NCBI GenBank assembly: GCA_910588225.1
Contig: CAJUQT010000057.1
Span: 3,198 to 21,853, forward strand
DNA length: 18,656 bases
Origin: an uncultured Acetatifactor sp.
GTDB lineage: Bacteria > Bacillota > Clostridia > Lachnospirales > Lachnospiraceae
Reading direction: 5' to 3'
The position numbers and the translations under genes are program-made. The notes below the pieces were generated by a model that was not told the DNA's origin, made no database searches, and saw nothing but the letters and a program-made list of their open reading frames with translations. Below are positions 7,373-15,665 of the stretch, in pieces. Positions within the stretch are counted from its first letter, which is position 1; the number at the start of each line of letters is the position of its first letter.

Positions 7373-8212
7373 ATGATTCGTCTGGGAGAAAGACAGGAAC
7401 TGTTTATTGTAAGGAAAGTGGAATTTGGTGTATATCTGGCGGCTTCCCCCGAAGAGAAGTCGGAGGTTGTCCTCCTGCCGGCAAAGCAGGTGCCGGCAGG
7501 AAGTGAAATAGGAGATGCGGTGACAGTATTTATTTACCGAGATTCTCGTGACAGGCTGATCGCGACTGTGAGGGAACCAAAACTGCAGATGGGGCAGGTG
7601 GCGGAGCTGGATGTGGCACAGACAGGAAAAATCGGGGCTTTTCTGGACTGGGGACTGGAGAAGGACCTTCTGCTTCCGTTCAGGCAGCAAAGGGGAAAGG
7701 TGGAGCAGGGGGACAGGGTTCTGGTTTCTCTATACATAGATAAAAGCGAGCGTCTGTGTGCTACCATGAACGTATATGAAAATCTGCGCACGGACAGTCC
7801 TTATGGACTGGATGACAGAGTGACAGGGCGCGTCTATGAGATGAGTGACAACTTTGGGGCCTTTGTGGCGGTGGATAATCTCTATTCCGCATTGATTCCG
7901 CTGAAGGAACTGTACGGCAAGGCGGAACTGGGACAGGATATCACGGCACGGGTGGTCAAAGTGCGGGAGGATGGCAGACTGACGCTGAGCATCAGAGACA
8001 AGGCATACCTGCAGATGGATAAGGATGCGGAGAAGATCTATGCCATGATTCAGGACCGGAACGGTGTGCTGCCCTTTAATGACAAAGCATCTCCCGAGCT
8101 TATCAAACAGGAGACCGGGATGAGCAAAAACGAATTTAAACGGGCTGTAGGGAAACTTTATAAAGAAAGAAAAATAGAATTTAAGGGAGATTGTATCTGC
8201 AGAACTGTTTAA
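7373..8212 (+). CDS. cvfB: CvfB-like S1-domain RNA-binding protein
   Basis: This 279-residue protein matches the length and plan of CvfB/YitL. Three S1-type OB folds (about residues 1-65, 70-134 and 148-210) are followed by a winged-helix domain (about 215-275, SKNEFKRAVGKLYKERKIE). CvfB proteins bind RNA and influence virulence and stress gene expression in staphylococci and streptococci; the mechanism is not fully settled. I chose ATG 7373 because AAGGAGG at 7361-7367 lies five bases upstream; a GTG at 7352 in frame has no such site. The gene contains a perfect 10-bp inverted repeat at 7473-7501. It follows the thioesterase closely and precedes a YjfB-like small gene by 48 bases. Confidence 0.9.
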   Translation: MIRLGERQELFIVRKVEFGVYLAASPEEKSEVVLLPAKQVPAGSEIGDAVTVFIYRDSRDRLIATVREPKLQMGQVAELDVAQTGKIGAFLDWGLEKDLLLPFRQQRGKVEQGDRVLVSLYIDKSERLCATMNVYENLRTDSPYGLDDRVTGRVYEMSDNFGAFVAVDNLYSALIPLKELYGKAELGQDITARVVKVREDGRLTLSIRDKAYLQMDKDAEKIYAMIQDRNGVLPFNDKASPELIKQETGMSKNEFKRAVGKLYKERKIEFKGDCICRTV

Positions 8213-8260
8213 AGAGTAAACGGCAGGAGGCAGATACAGGATAAAAGGAGGTAAAACAAA

Positions 8261-8446
8261 ATGGATATTACAGGTGTGGCTCTGGCAAATGTTTCTGAGC
8301 TGCCGCAGATAGGAACGGCAGTACTGAGCAAGGCAATGGATACCAGTGAGGCGCTGGGGGCGGGAATCGTAGAGATGATTGATGCCGCGGCAATGGAGCT
8401 GAGCGTGAACCCTTATGTGGGAGCGAATTTTGATATCAGGGTATAA
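8261..8446 (+). CDS. Small YjfB-family putative motility protein
   Basis: This 61-residue protein begins with MDITGVALANVSEL and has the family features: an N-terminal helix, then the segment VLSKAMDTSEALGAGIVEMID, then a short tail ending NPYVGANFDIRV. These match the PF14070 YjfB-like putative motility proteins of Firmicutes, whose biochemical role is unknown. AAAAGGAGGT at 8246-8255 gives a near-ideal ribosome binding site, so it is probably well translated. No flagellar or chemotaxis genes lie in the window, so the link to motility comes only from the family name. It may be read through from cvfB. Confidence 0.8.
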   Translation: MDITGVALANVSELPQIGTAVLSKAMDTSEALGAGIVEMIDAAAMELSVNPYVGANFDIRV

Positions 8447-8694
8447 ACGGGTTTTCGTATTTTTTACAGTTTTTTGTTAAAGTTATTAAAAACCTATTGC
8501 TTTTTTGCTGTATTTTTTGTACATTTGTATGTATACAGCGTTGCTTGTTTCCATTATACCCATGGATGAACATTTATACGTTTTTTCATAAATGATTTGA
8601 GAGCAACTGCTTTGAAAATTTACAGGTTTGAGAGCGGCAGGGTAGCGCTGTATGTGACACAGGTTGGTCTGGATGGCAAAAAGGAGCGGGGTTA

Positions 8695-9780
8695 ATGATA
8701 TCGAATCAGATTTTGCAGAACACAATTGATGGCCTGAAGGGAATTGCGAGAGTGGAGTTTTGTGTCCTGGATGTTGACGGCAACGAGGTGGCTTCTACAG
8801 TTGACATGAGCAGTGTATCCAGAGCAGCGGTGGAATTTGCCGCTTCGCCGGCGGATTCTCAGGAGGTACAGGGGTACCAGTTTTTTAAGATTTTTGATGA
8901 ACAGCTGCTGGAATATGTACTGATTGCCAGCGGCCCGGCGGAGGATGTCTATACCATTGGCAAGATGGCGGCTTTCCAGCTGCAGAATCTTCTGGTGGCT
9001 TATAAGGAGCGGTTTGACAAGGATAATTTTGTCAAGAATCTGCTTCTGGATAATCTGCTTCTTGTGGATATATACAGTCGTTCCAAAAAGCTGCATATTC
9101 AGACGGATGTTCCCAGAGCGGTTCTGATTGTGGAGGTGCCCGGCGGCCGTGACAGCAATGTGCTGGAGCTGGCGAGAGCGCACTACAGGGGAAACGGCAA
9201 GGACTTCGTGACGGAAGTAGATGAAAACAATGTCATTATTGTAAAAGAGCTCACGGACGGAGACTCCCTGAAAGAGATGGACAAAGCGGCGAAGGCGCTT
9301 TGGTCCTATCTGAAAAAAGAGGGGATCCGGGATGTGCGCGTTGCCTATGGAACGGTGATCCAGGAAATCAAGGAGGTAAGCCGCTCTTATAAAGAGGCGA
9401 AGATGGCGCTGGATGTGGGCAAAATATTTTTTGATGAGAGAGAAATTATTGCCTACAGCGAGCTTGGAATAGGGCGTCTGATTTATCAGCTGCCCATACC
9501 TTTGTGCAAAATGTTTATCCGTGAGATTTTCGGGGGGAGAAGCCCGGATGATTTTGATGAGGAGATGCTGAGCACAATTGATAAATTTTTTGAAAACAGC
9601 CTGAATGTATCGGAGACATCACGTCAACTGTTCATTCACCGGAATACTCTGGTATATCGGCTGGATAAGCTGCAGAAAAGTACGGGACTGGATCTGCGTA
9701 TTTTTGAGGATGCCATTACCTTCAAGATAGCGCTTATGGTTGTAAAGTATATGAAGTATATGGAAAGCGCTGACTTCTGA
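8695..9780 (+). CDS. CdaR/PucR-type transcriptional regulator upstream of ftsEX
   Basis: This 361-residue protein ends in a PucR/CdaR-type helix-turn-helix (about residues 300-350), with LNVSETSRQLFIHRNTLVYR as the recognition region. The middle carries the GGDEF-like CdaR linker (about 135-270, including IQEIKEVSRSYKEAKMAL). The N-terminal third is a sensor region of unknown ligand and does not clearly match the sugar-diacid domain. The start ATG 8695 has AAGGAG eight bases upstream. The 248 bases before it are AT-rich and probably hold its promoter (for example TTTACA near 8463 with an A/T-rich -10 about 15-17 bases on). It lies 32 bases before ftsE, so it may be co-transcribed with the division genes. 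Whether it controls them is inference. Confidence 0.85.
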   Translation: MISNQILQNTIDGLKGIARVEFCVLDVDGNEVASTVDMSSVSRAAVEFAASPADSQEVQGYQFFKIFDEQLLEYVLIASGPAEDVYTIGKMAAFQLQNLLVAYKERFDKDNFVKNLLLDNLLLVDIYSRSKKLHIQTDVPRAVLIVEVPGGRDSNVLELARAHYRGNGKDFVTEVDENNVIIVKELTDGDSLKEMDKAAKALWSYLKKEGIRDVRVAYGTVIQEIKEVSRSYKEAKMALDVGKIFFDEREIIAYSELGIGRLIYQLPIPLCKMFIREIFGGRSPDDFDEEMLSTIDKFFENSLNVSETSRQLFIHRNTLVYRLDKLQKSTGLDLRIFEDAITFKIALMVVKYMKYMESADF

Positions 9781-9812
9781 AGCGGCGGTGGGTTTTGGCA
9801 TGGAGGAAAATG

Positions 9813-10556
9813 ATGACCAAAAGAGAACTATCCTGGAGAAAGCGGGAACAATTTATAGAGGACCACGGCATTATCTATCTGGATAATGTAAGCAAGGTCT
9901 ATTCCAAAGGGGCGCCGGCTCTCAATGGAATTACACTGGGGATAGGAAAGGGAGAGTTTGTTTTTATTGTAGGGGACAGCGGTTCCGGCAAATCTACATT
10001 GATTAAACTTCTGTTGCGGGAGCTTACCGCTACCAGCGGCAGTGTTTATGTAATGGGCAGTGATCTAGCGAAACTGAAGCACAGACAGGTGCCTAAATTC
10101 AGACGGAATCTGGGTGTGGTATTCCAGGATTTCCGGCTGCTGAATGACAGGAACGTGTATGAAAATGTGGCATTTGCCCAGCGGATTATCGAGGTTCCCT
10201 CTATTGAAATCAGAAGAAATGTGCCCACTATCCTTGCTACAGTGGGGCTGGCAGGGAAGTATAAGGCGAAGACCAGACAGTTGTCAGGAGGTGAGCAGCA
10301 GAGAGTGGCACTGGCCAGAGCTCTGGTGAATAATCCTTCCATACTGCTGGCAGACGAGCCCACAGGTAATCTGGATCCCAAGAACTCCTGGGAAATTATG
10401 ACATTGCTGGAAGAAATTAATCAGAACGGAACTACGGTGGTGGTGGTTACGCACAACAGAGAAATTGTCAATGCCATGCACAAGAGGGTGATAACCATGA
10501 AGCGGGGCATTATTATCAGCGATGCGGAAGGAGGGGAGTATATCGATGAAGATTAG
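9813..10556 (+). CDS. ftsE: FtsE, cell-division ABC ATPase
   Basis: FtsE is the cytoplasmic ATPase of the FtsEX complex, which uses ATP to switch on cell-wall hydrolases during division or elongation. All motor motifs are present in this 247-residue protein: Walker A GDSGSGKST (54-62), Q-loop Gln105, signature LSGGEQQR (157-164), Walker B ILLADEP with Asp181-Glu182, and H-loop His214. The sequence around QDFRLL and NDRNVYENVAF is characteristic of FtsE. The N-terminus has about 20 extra charged residues compared with typical FtsE. I place the start at ATG 9813, six bases after GGAGG; ATG 9810 is the alternative. The end overlaps ftsX by 11 bases, indicating coupled translation. Confidence 0.96.
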   Translation: MTKRELSWRKREQFIEDHGIIYLDNVSKVYSKGAPALNGITLGIGKGEFVFIVGDSGSGKSTLIKLLLRELTATSGSVYVMGSDLAKLKHRQVPKFRRNLGVVFQDFRLLNDRNVYENVAFAQRIIEVPSIEIRRNVPTILATVGLAGKYKAKTRQLSGGEQQRVALARALVNNPSILLADEPTGNLDPKNSWEIMTLLEEINQNGTTVVVVTHNREIVNAMHKRVITMKRGIIISDAEGGEYIDED

Positions 10557-11502
10557 TACTTTGTTTTATACGATAAAACAGGGCTTTGTCAATATTTTCC
10601 GCAATAAGTGGTATTCTTTGGCTTCCATTGCCACTATAGCCGCATGCCTGTTTCTGTTCGGTCTGTTTTATTCCGTTGTGGCTAACTTCCGCAGTATTGT
10701 GATGAAAGCTGAGGAGGGAGTATCTGTAACGGTATTTTTCCACAGTGAATGGGATCAGTGCGAAAAATTGGGCAAGCCTCATGAGGAAGGAATGCTTCCT
10801 ACGGACGAACGGATAGAAGAGATCGGACAGATGATTGCCAATCGGGCTGAAGTTTCGGATGTGAAATTCGTCTCCGACGATGAAGCCTGGGAAAATTTTA
10901 CGAAAGAAAGATTTGGGGAAGAGTTTCAGGCGTATTCTCTGGGGTTTCTGGAGAATCCTTTAAAAGGGGATCACAGCTACGAAATTTTTCTCAGTGATGT
11001 ATCGTTGCAGAACGCATTGGTTACGTGGCTTGAATCCTTTCCTGAGGTGAGCAGAGTCAATTATTCGGCGCTGACTGCGGACACACTCAGCGGTGCTAAC
11101 CTGTTAATCGCCTATGTATCCCTTGGCATTATCGTGATTTTACTGGCAGTCAGCATTTTCCTGATCAGCAATACTGTGGCCATTGGTATCTCCGTTCGTT
11201 CGGAAGAAATCAATATCATGAAATATATTGGTGCCACAGACTTTTTTGTCAGGTCCCCTTTTGTGTTGGAGGGAATGCTGATCGGACTTCTGGGAGCCAT
11301 GCTGCCGCTGGGGCTGATTTACAGTATTTATAATTATGCGCTCAATTATATTGCGGAGAGATTTTCTATTCTCAGCAATTTTCTGAATTTTCTGCCGGCG
11401 GAGGAGATATTTCATGTTCTGACGCCGGTATCTATGGGCGTAGGTGTGGGGATTGGGTTTTTGGGAAGTATCACGACGGTCAGAAAGCATTTGCGGGTGT
11501 AG
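10546..11502 (+). CDS. ftsX: FtsX, cell-division ABC permease-like protein
   Basis: This 318-residue membrane partner of FtsE passes the ATP-driven signal to an outer hydrolase or its activator. It shows the FtsX topology: one helix near residues 24-46, a large outer loop (about 47-185) that binds the hydrolase, then three helices (about 186-208, 240-265 and 293-310). The conserved cytoplasmic segment EEINIMKYIGAT (220-231) is present. The start ATG 10546 follows GGAGGGGAG and lies inside the end of ftsE; an upstream in-frame ATG at 10522 precedes that site and is rejected. Nine bases after the stop begins a secreted M23 peptidase, the likely partner of the outer loop. Confidence 0.95.
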   Translation: MKISTLFYTIKQGFVNIFRNKWYSLASIATIAACLFLFGLFYSVVANFRSIVMKAEEGVSVTVFFHSEWDQCEKLGKPHEEGMLPTDERIEEIGQMIANRAEVSDVKFVSDDEAWENFTKERFGEEFQAYSLGFLENPLKGDHSYEIFLSDVSLQNALVTWLESFPEVSRVNYSALTADTLSGANLLIAYVSLGIIVILLAVSIFLISNTVAIGISVRSEEINIMKYIGATDFFVRSPFVLEGMLIGLLGAMLPLGLIYSIYNYALNYIAERFSILSNFLNFLPAEEIFHVLTPVSMGVGVGIGFLGSITTVRKHLRV

Positions 11503-11511
11503 AGTGAGCCT

Positions 11512-12762
11512 ATGAAGAAAAAATGGAAATTATGCCTTGCACTGTGCGGATTGGTTCTGTTGTGGGGAGGAATATTGTGGCGGCAGGGAGCTTTGCCAAT
11601 GCGGGCGTTTGCGTCCGGTAAAACCTCCGCTGTTACCTCGGACAGTATTCGGGAGAAAGAAAATCAGATTTCTCAGAAAAAAGAGGAGAAAAAAGCCCTG
11701 CAGGGCGGTCTCAGTGATTTGAAGGAAATAAAAAAGAATCTGGAAAGTCAGAAAAATAATCTGAAAGATTATGTGAAACAGCTGGATGGAGAGCTGGAAC
11801 TGATAGAACAGAACATTGCCGCACTGAAAGCGCAGATCAGTGCGAAAGAGGAGGAAATCCGCCAGACGGAAGAAGAACTGGAGGAGGCGCTGGAAAGGGA
11901 AGAAAATCAGAAAGAATCCATGATTGTGCATATAAGATTAATGTATGAGACCGGAACGCCCAGTATCCTGGATTTGCTGCTGCAGTCCAGAAGTATGGGG
12001 GATTTTCTGAATAAGGCGGACCATGAAGAGCGGGTTGCCTCTTATGACCAGGCAATGTGGCAGAATTACAGGATGGTCAGAGAATATGTGGAATTGTGTA
12101 AGGAAGATCTGGAGCTGGAGAAGGAGATTCTGGATGAGACCAAAGCGGGCGTGGAGGCGGAGCAGCAGAACCTGGAAGAATTAATCGAACAGAAACATAG
12201 AGATATCACTGCTTACGAGGCAGATATCAATAATAAGGAAAAAGCCATTCAGGAATATGAAGCGGAAATCAAGGCTCAGGAGGATGAAATCAAGCTTCTT
12301 GAGGCGGCGGTGGCAGAGGAGAGAAGAAAACTGATTGCAAGCAATGCTTCTGTACTGAAATATGATGGTGGTATGTTTAAGTTTCCCATGGCTTCCTATA
12401 CGAGAATGTCCGATGACTATGGAATGAGAATGCATCCCATTCTTGGTGTGGAACAGTTTCACAATGGGGTGGACTTTGCCGCGCCGGCCGGGACGGCTAT
12501 CTATGCCGCCTATGACGGAAAGGTGGTGGCGGCGGCCTATAGTACCAGCATGGGTAATTATTGTTTCATTGATCATGGGGATGGCCTGTATACCATATAC
12601 ATGCATGCATCGGCGCTGTATGTGAAGAAGGATGATATTGTGGCACGGGGAGATACCATTGCTGCGGTGGGGAGCACCGGCCGCTCCACCGGAAATCATC
12701 TGCATTTCAGTGTGCGGCTGAATGGTTCTTATGTGTCTCCATGGAATTATCTGAAGGAATAG
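11512..12762 (+). CDS. Secreted coiled-coil M23 (LytM) peptidoglycan endopeptidase, EnvC-like layout
   Basis: This 416-residue protein starts with a signal peptide (residues 1-34, KKKWKLCLALCGLVLLWGG then a probable AFA cleavage). A long charged coiled coil (about 45-275) follows, then an M23 domain (about 295-416). The zinc ligands and catalytic residues are all present: His317 and Asp321 in FHNGVDFAAP, His365, and His396-x-His398 in GNHLHF. It therefore looks catalytically active, unlike Gram-negative EnvC, whose LytM domain is degenerate and only activates amidases. The layout of a coiled coil feeding a hydrolase domain, placed directly after ftsX, matches FtsEX-controlled hydrolases such as PcsB in role, though PcsB uses a CHAP domain. 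It probably cuts cross-link peptides when FtsX signals. Confidence 0.93.
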   Translation: MKKKWKLCLALCGLVLLWGGILWRQGALPMRAFASGKTSAVTSDSIREKENQISQKKEEKKALQGGLSDLKEIKKNLESQKNNLKDYVKQLDGELELIEQNIAALKAQISAKEEEIRQTEEELEEALEREENQKESMIVHIRLMYETGTPSILDLLLQSRSMGDFLNKADHEERVASYDQAMWQNYRMVREYVELCKEDLELEKEILDETKAGVEAEQQNLEELIEQKHRDITAYEADINNKEKAIQEYEAEIKAQEDEIKLLEAAVAEERRKLIASNASVLKYDGGMFKFPMASYTRMSDDYGMRMHPILGVEQFHNGVDFAAPAGTAIYAAYDGKVVAAAYSTSMGNYCFIDHGDGLYTIYMHASALYVKKDDIVARGDTIAAVGSTGRSTGNHLHFSVRLNGSYVSPWNYLKE

Positions 12763-12781
12763 CAGGAAGGATGTGAATGTT

Positions 12782-14215
12782 ATGACAGACAGAAATGATG
12801 CATATTTTGACAATATCTCCGGAAACAACAGGGATATACCGCCTGGCTCAAGGAGTGACAATCAGGTGAATGATGAGCAGATGTACAATAACCAGATGAA
12901 CAACAATCAAATGTATGATAACCGGCCGGGATATGGTTACCCGGTGCCCCCCCGTCCTGTTCAGCCGGTAAAGGGGGAGAGAGGAAGCGGCAAAGGGCTT
13001 TTCCTCGGAGGTCTGATTACGGGGATTGCGGGGGCGCTGATGATTTTCGCCATTTGTTATCTGGGACTTTATATTCAGAAACTAATGGAAGCCCCGCGGC
13101 AGTCCGATGAGCAGTTCCGGTTTAAGGAAGGCTCTGCCATCGATGAGTCTGTACTCACGAAACTGCAGAATCTGGAGAGTACCGTCAACAAGTACTTTTA
13201 TCTAGGGGAAGTCACGAATGAGGAATTTCAGGACGGAATATACAAGGGTATGATAGCGGCTTTGGGAGACCCTTATTCCGAGTATTATTCTGTGGAAGAG
13301 CTTGCCGTGCTGATGGACCAGACAGAGGGGATTTATTATGGCATCGGCGCATATATTCAGCTGGATACCGCTACGGGTCTTCCGAAGATCAGCGGAACTA
13401 TTGAAGGAGCCCCTTCGGAAGAGGTGGATTTGCGGGCCAATGATCTGATATATGAAGTGGACGGGACTGCAACTTATGGAATGACTCTGACCGAAGTTGT
13501 GAGCCTGATTAAAGGACCTGAAGATACAAATGTGGTTCTGACCATTATCAGGGAGGGAGCTTCCGATTATCTGGAAGTCAGCGTGACCCGGAGGCAGGTG
13601 GAAACACCTACCGTGGAATATACCATGCTGGAAGATGATATGGCATATATACAGATAACGGAATTTGACGAGGTATCCATCGATCAGTTTGCCGATGCTC
13701 TTGCAACAGTGAAAGGTTCCGGCATGAAGGGATTGATTCTGGATCTGCGGGGAAATCCCGGAGGAAGCCTGAATGCTGTGGTGGAAATGGCCAGGATGAT
13801 TCTTCCCAAGGGAATGATTGTATATACGGAAGACAAAAACGGAAAGCGGTCCGAATACGCCTGTGACGGAAGCAGGAAGCTGAAGGTACCGCTGGTGGTG
13901 CTGATTGATATGAACTCTGCCAGTGCTTCAGAGATTATGGCGGGAGCAATTAAAGATTATGAGCTGGGGACGCTTGTAGGTACCACCACATTCGGAAAAG
14001 GCATTGTGCAGCAGATTATTCCCTTTCGGGACGGTTCTGCGGTAAAAGTTACCATCAGTGCTTATTACACGCCGAAGGGCAATAATATACATGGCATCGG
14101 CGTGGAGCCGGATGTAGTATGCGAATTCGACGGAGAAGCTTATTACAGCAGTGAAGATCATCCGGACAATCAGCTGGAAAAGGCGAAAGAAGTGCTGCGG
14201 GAGATGATGGAGTAA
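12782..14215 (+). CDS. Membrane-anchored S41 (C-terminal processing) peptidase with PDZ domain
   Basis: This 477-residue protein has a cytoplasmic N-terminal tail rich in Asn, Gln and Met (residues 28-50). A Pro-rich linker follows, then one membrane helix (about 72-98) that places the rest outside. A PDZ domain (about 185-270) and an S41 core come next. The catalytic dyad is Ser381 (NSASASEIMAGA) and Lys406 (TFGKG), 25 residues apart as in E. coli Tsp (Ser430/Lys455). CtpA-type proteases trim exported proteins and often regulate peptidoglycan hydrolases, which suits a gene 19 bases after an M23 enzyme. The start is probably ATG 12782, 11 bases after AGGAAGG; a GTG at 12773 is too close to that site. 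A hairpin terminator follows. Confidence 0.93.
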   Translation: MTDRNDAYFDNISGNNRDIPPGSRSDNQVNDEQMYNNQMNNNQMYDNRPGYGYPVPPRPVQPVKGERGSGKGLFLGGLITGIAGALMIFAICYLGLYIQKLMEAPRQSDEQFRFKEGSAIDESVLTKLQNLESTVNKYFYLGEVTNEEFQDGIYKGMIAALGDPYSEYYSVEELAVLMDQTEGIYYGIGAYIQLDTATGLPKISGTIEGAPSEEVDLRANDLIYEVDGTATYGMTLTEVVSLIKGPEDTNVVLTIIREGASDYLEVSVTRRQVETPTVEYTMLEDDMAYIQITEFDEVSIDQFADALATVKGSGMKGLILDLRGNPGGSLNAVVEMARMILPKGMIVYTEDKNGKRSEYACDGSRKLKVPLVVLIDMNSASASEIMAGAIKDYELGTLVGTTTFGKGIVQQIIPFRDGSAVKVTISAYYTPKGNNIHGIGVEPDVVCEFDGEAYYSSEDHPDNQLEKAKEVLREMME

Positions 14216-14221
14216 ATTGAT

Positions 14222-14268
14222 ATCCCTCATGGGCTGTGTTGAGCTGCCCCATGGGGGATTTGATTATG
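14222..14268 (+). terminator. Hairpin terminator ending the ftsEX-M23-S41 block
   Basis: ATCCCTCATGGG pairs with CCCATGGGGGAT (14222-14233 with 14248-14259) to give a 12-bp stem with one G-U pair. A short T-containing tail (TTTGATTA) follows. It begins seven bases after the S41 protease stop. Weak T-richness lowers certainty, but stem and position fit. Confidence 0.7.
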
Positions 14269-14325
14269 CGCGGCAGAATGTGGATGGACTGTTTTTAAAG
14301 TAAAATCTGCTGTGGGCAGACCTTT

Positions 14326-14347
14326 TTGACACAAAACCAGCTATAAT
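14326..14347 (+). promoter_or_regulatory. Possible promoter for the secreted FN3-like protein
   Basis: A consensus TTGACA (14326-14331) and a consensus TATAAT (14342-14347) both occur upstream of the 14428 gene. Only 10 bases separate them, so they cannot work together as a standard sigma-A promoter. One of them may be used with a poorer partner. A start near 14354 would leave a leader of about 75 bases. Confidence 0.3.
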
Positions 14348-14427
14348 AAGTTATGGTTTGCATGATTTATGACAGGTTGTTTTATATTATGCAACACAAA
14401 GTACGTATCAGAAAGGTGGAGAAAGGC

Positions 14428-15606
14428 ATGAGAAAAGGTTGGAAAATGCTGGCAGCCGTATTGGGGGGAGCCGTACTGGTCTGCAGCGGGTATGAAGGCG
14501 TTCCGGTGAGGGCTGCGGAGAGCGGGCAGCAGGAGGCAGAGTTGTCCACAGCGGCGGAAGCTCAGAAGAAGGAGATTCCGAAGGCGACGGATCTGAAATG
14601 GAATGAGAAGGGACAGGGGATTTTCACGAATCCCAATGGGCGGTGTGGAGTAAGAGCCTATGTTTATACTCCGGATGGGAACAAACTGACATATAGTCCC
14701 GGTACAACTGTGCCCGGAGGAGAAATCATATTTGACCTTTATCATTTAATGCAGGAGCCGGGAACCTATACGTTTGAAGTGTACCTGGAAAACAACAGCG
14801 GATCAAGCTTATCGGAGCGCAGCGGAGAGTTCGAGTATGTGAAGCCGGATACAAAGCTTCCGGCCCCTGTGGTCAGTGTAAGCAAAGAAGGTGTTGTGTC
14901 ATGTACTCTGCCGGAGAACGAGGGAACCGGATATGTTCTGGGGACAGACTATGGATTTAATTATGAGCTGTGGTCAGGCAACAGAAGGGTTTCACAGTGG
15001 GGAACGAATCAAAGTACAGTTAACTTCGGTCAGCAGATGAAACCGGGAATAAGTTATTCGGTAAGAGTCTGTACAATCAGCAGAGATATTATGAAATATC
15101 TGGACAGTGAATGGTCCGCGCTGATTCCTGTGAATCCGGAGGTACAGGCATCGGAACAGGAACCAGAGCATACAAAATGGGAACCTTCGGAGGAAGAGCT
15201 GAAGCTGTATGCTGCCTGCGGCAGCGAGGAAATAGGGTTTACCGCGGATGCGAACAATGCTTATGAGGTCACGATAGAGAATTCCGTTCAGGGGCTGATG
15301 TGCTTTGCCTCCTTTGAATCCGTACTTGAGGACTATACCATTGGCAGAACTTATAATATCTTCCCTTCCGAGAGAGGAAAGGTATCTCAGATGGAAGACA
15401 AGGTAAGGATTACATTGACGATTCCGGAGGCGCTGCAGGCAGATGGCAGGACGTTCAGGATGATCAATGTATCGGAAGGCGGAACCCCCTTTGTGTTGGA
15501 GGATCTGGACTCTGATTCGAAAACCATCACTTTCGAAACGAATACCTATTATGCATTTGCACTGGTTTACAGCGACACAGCAAAAGTAAAAGCAAAGGTA
15601 AGATAA
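14428..15606 (+). CDS. Secreted protein with two fibronectin-III-like domains
   Basis: This 392-residue exported protein has a signal peptide (residues 1-30; hydrophobic AAVLGGAVLVC, cleavage after VRA). Two FN3-like beta-sandwich domains follow (about 50-138 and 143-236), with the PKATDLKW opening and the PGTYTFEVYLENNSG strand of clostridial FN3-like repeats. A C-terminal beta-rich module (about 255-385) ends in TITFETNTYYAFALVYSD, a pattern common at the end of Lachnospiraceae surface proteins. There is no LPXTG motif and no C-terminal membrane anchor, so it is probably released or loosely wall-bound. The start is ATG 14428 with AGGTGGAG six bases upstream; the frame stays open 25 codons further without a site. 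Similar FN3-like domains form the outer part of the kinase at 16439. Function unknown. Confidence 0.8.
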   Translation: MRKGWKMLAAVLGGAVLVCSGYEGVPVRAAESGQQEAELSTAAEAQKKEIPKATDLKWNEKGQGIFTNPNGRCGVRAYVYTPDGNKLTYSPGTTVPGGEIIFDLYHLMQEPGTYTFEVYLENNSGSSLSERSGEFEYVKPDTKLPAPVVSVSKEGVVSCTLPENEGTGYVLGTDYGFNYELWSGNRRVSQWGTNQSTVNFGQQMKPGISYSVRVCTISRDIMKYLDSEWSALIPVNPEVQASEQEPEHTKWEPSEEELKLYAACGSEEIGFTADANNAYEVTIENSVQGLMCFASFESVLEDYTIGRTYNIFPSERGKVSQMEDKVRITLTIPEALQADGRTFRMINVSEGGTPFVLEDLDSDSKTITFETNTYYAFALVYSDTAKVKAKVR

Positions 15607-15619
15607 AAGAAAAGGATAT

Positions 15620-15665
15620 AAATTCAGCAACAGTGTACCGCAAGGTATAACTGTTGCTGAATTTT
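15620..15665. terminator. Bidirectional terminator between convergent genes
   Basis: A perfect 15-bp stem, AAATTCAGCAACAGT with its complement at 15650-15664, is capped by TACC-GCAA-GGTA, giving a GNRA-type tetraloop. The plus strand continues TTTTATT. It sits between the secreted FN3-like gene and the stop of the minus-strand XRE regulator, where one element would serve both. Confidence 0.85.

Noticed and set aside
12181..12861. 226-codon minus-strand frame antisense to the M23 peptidase
   Set aside because: Low-complexity His/Ile-rich translation with no start signal; the plus strand encodes an intact enzyme with all active-site residues.
14326..14347. TTGACA plus TATAAT as a standard promoter
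   Set aside because: The hexamers are consensus but only 10 bases apart, so they cannot act as one sigma-A promoter; kept only as a low-confidence site.
14992..15630. 212-codon minus-strand frame antisense to the secreted FN3-like protein
   Set aside because: No ribosome binding site, starts inside the terminator hairpin, and no recognisable motifs.
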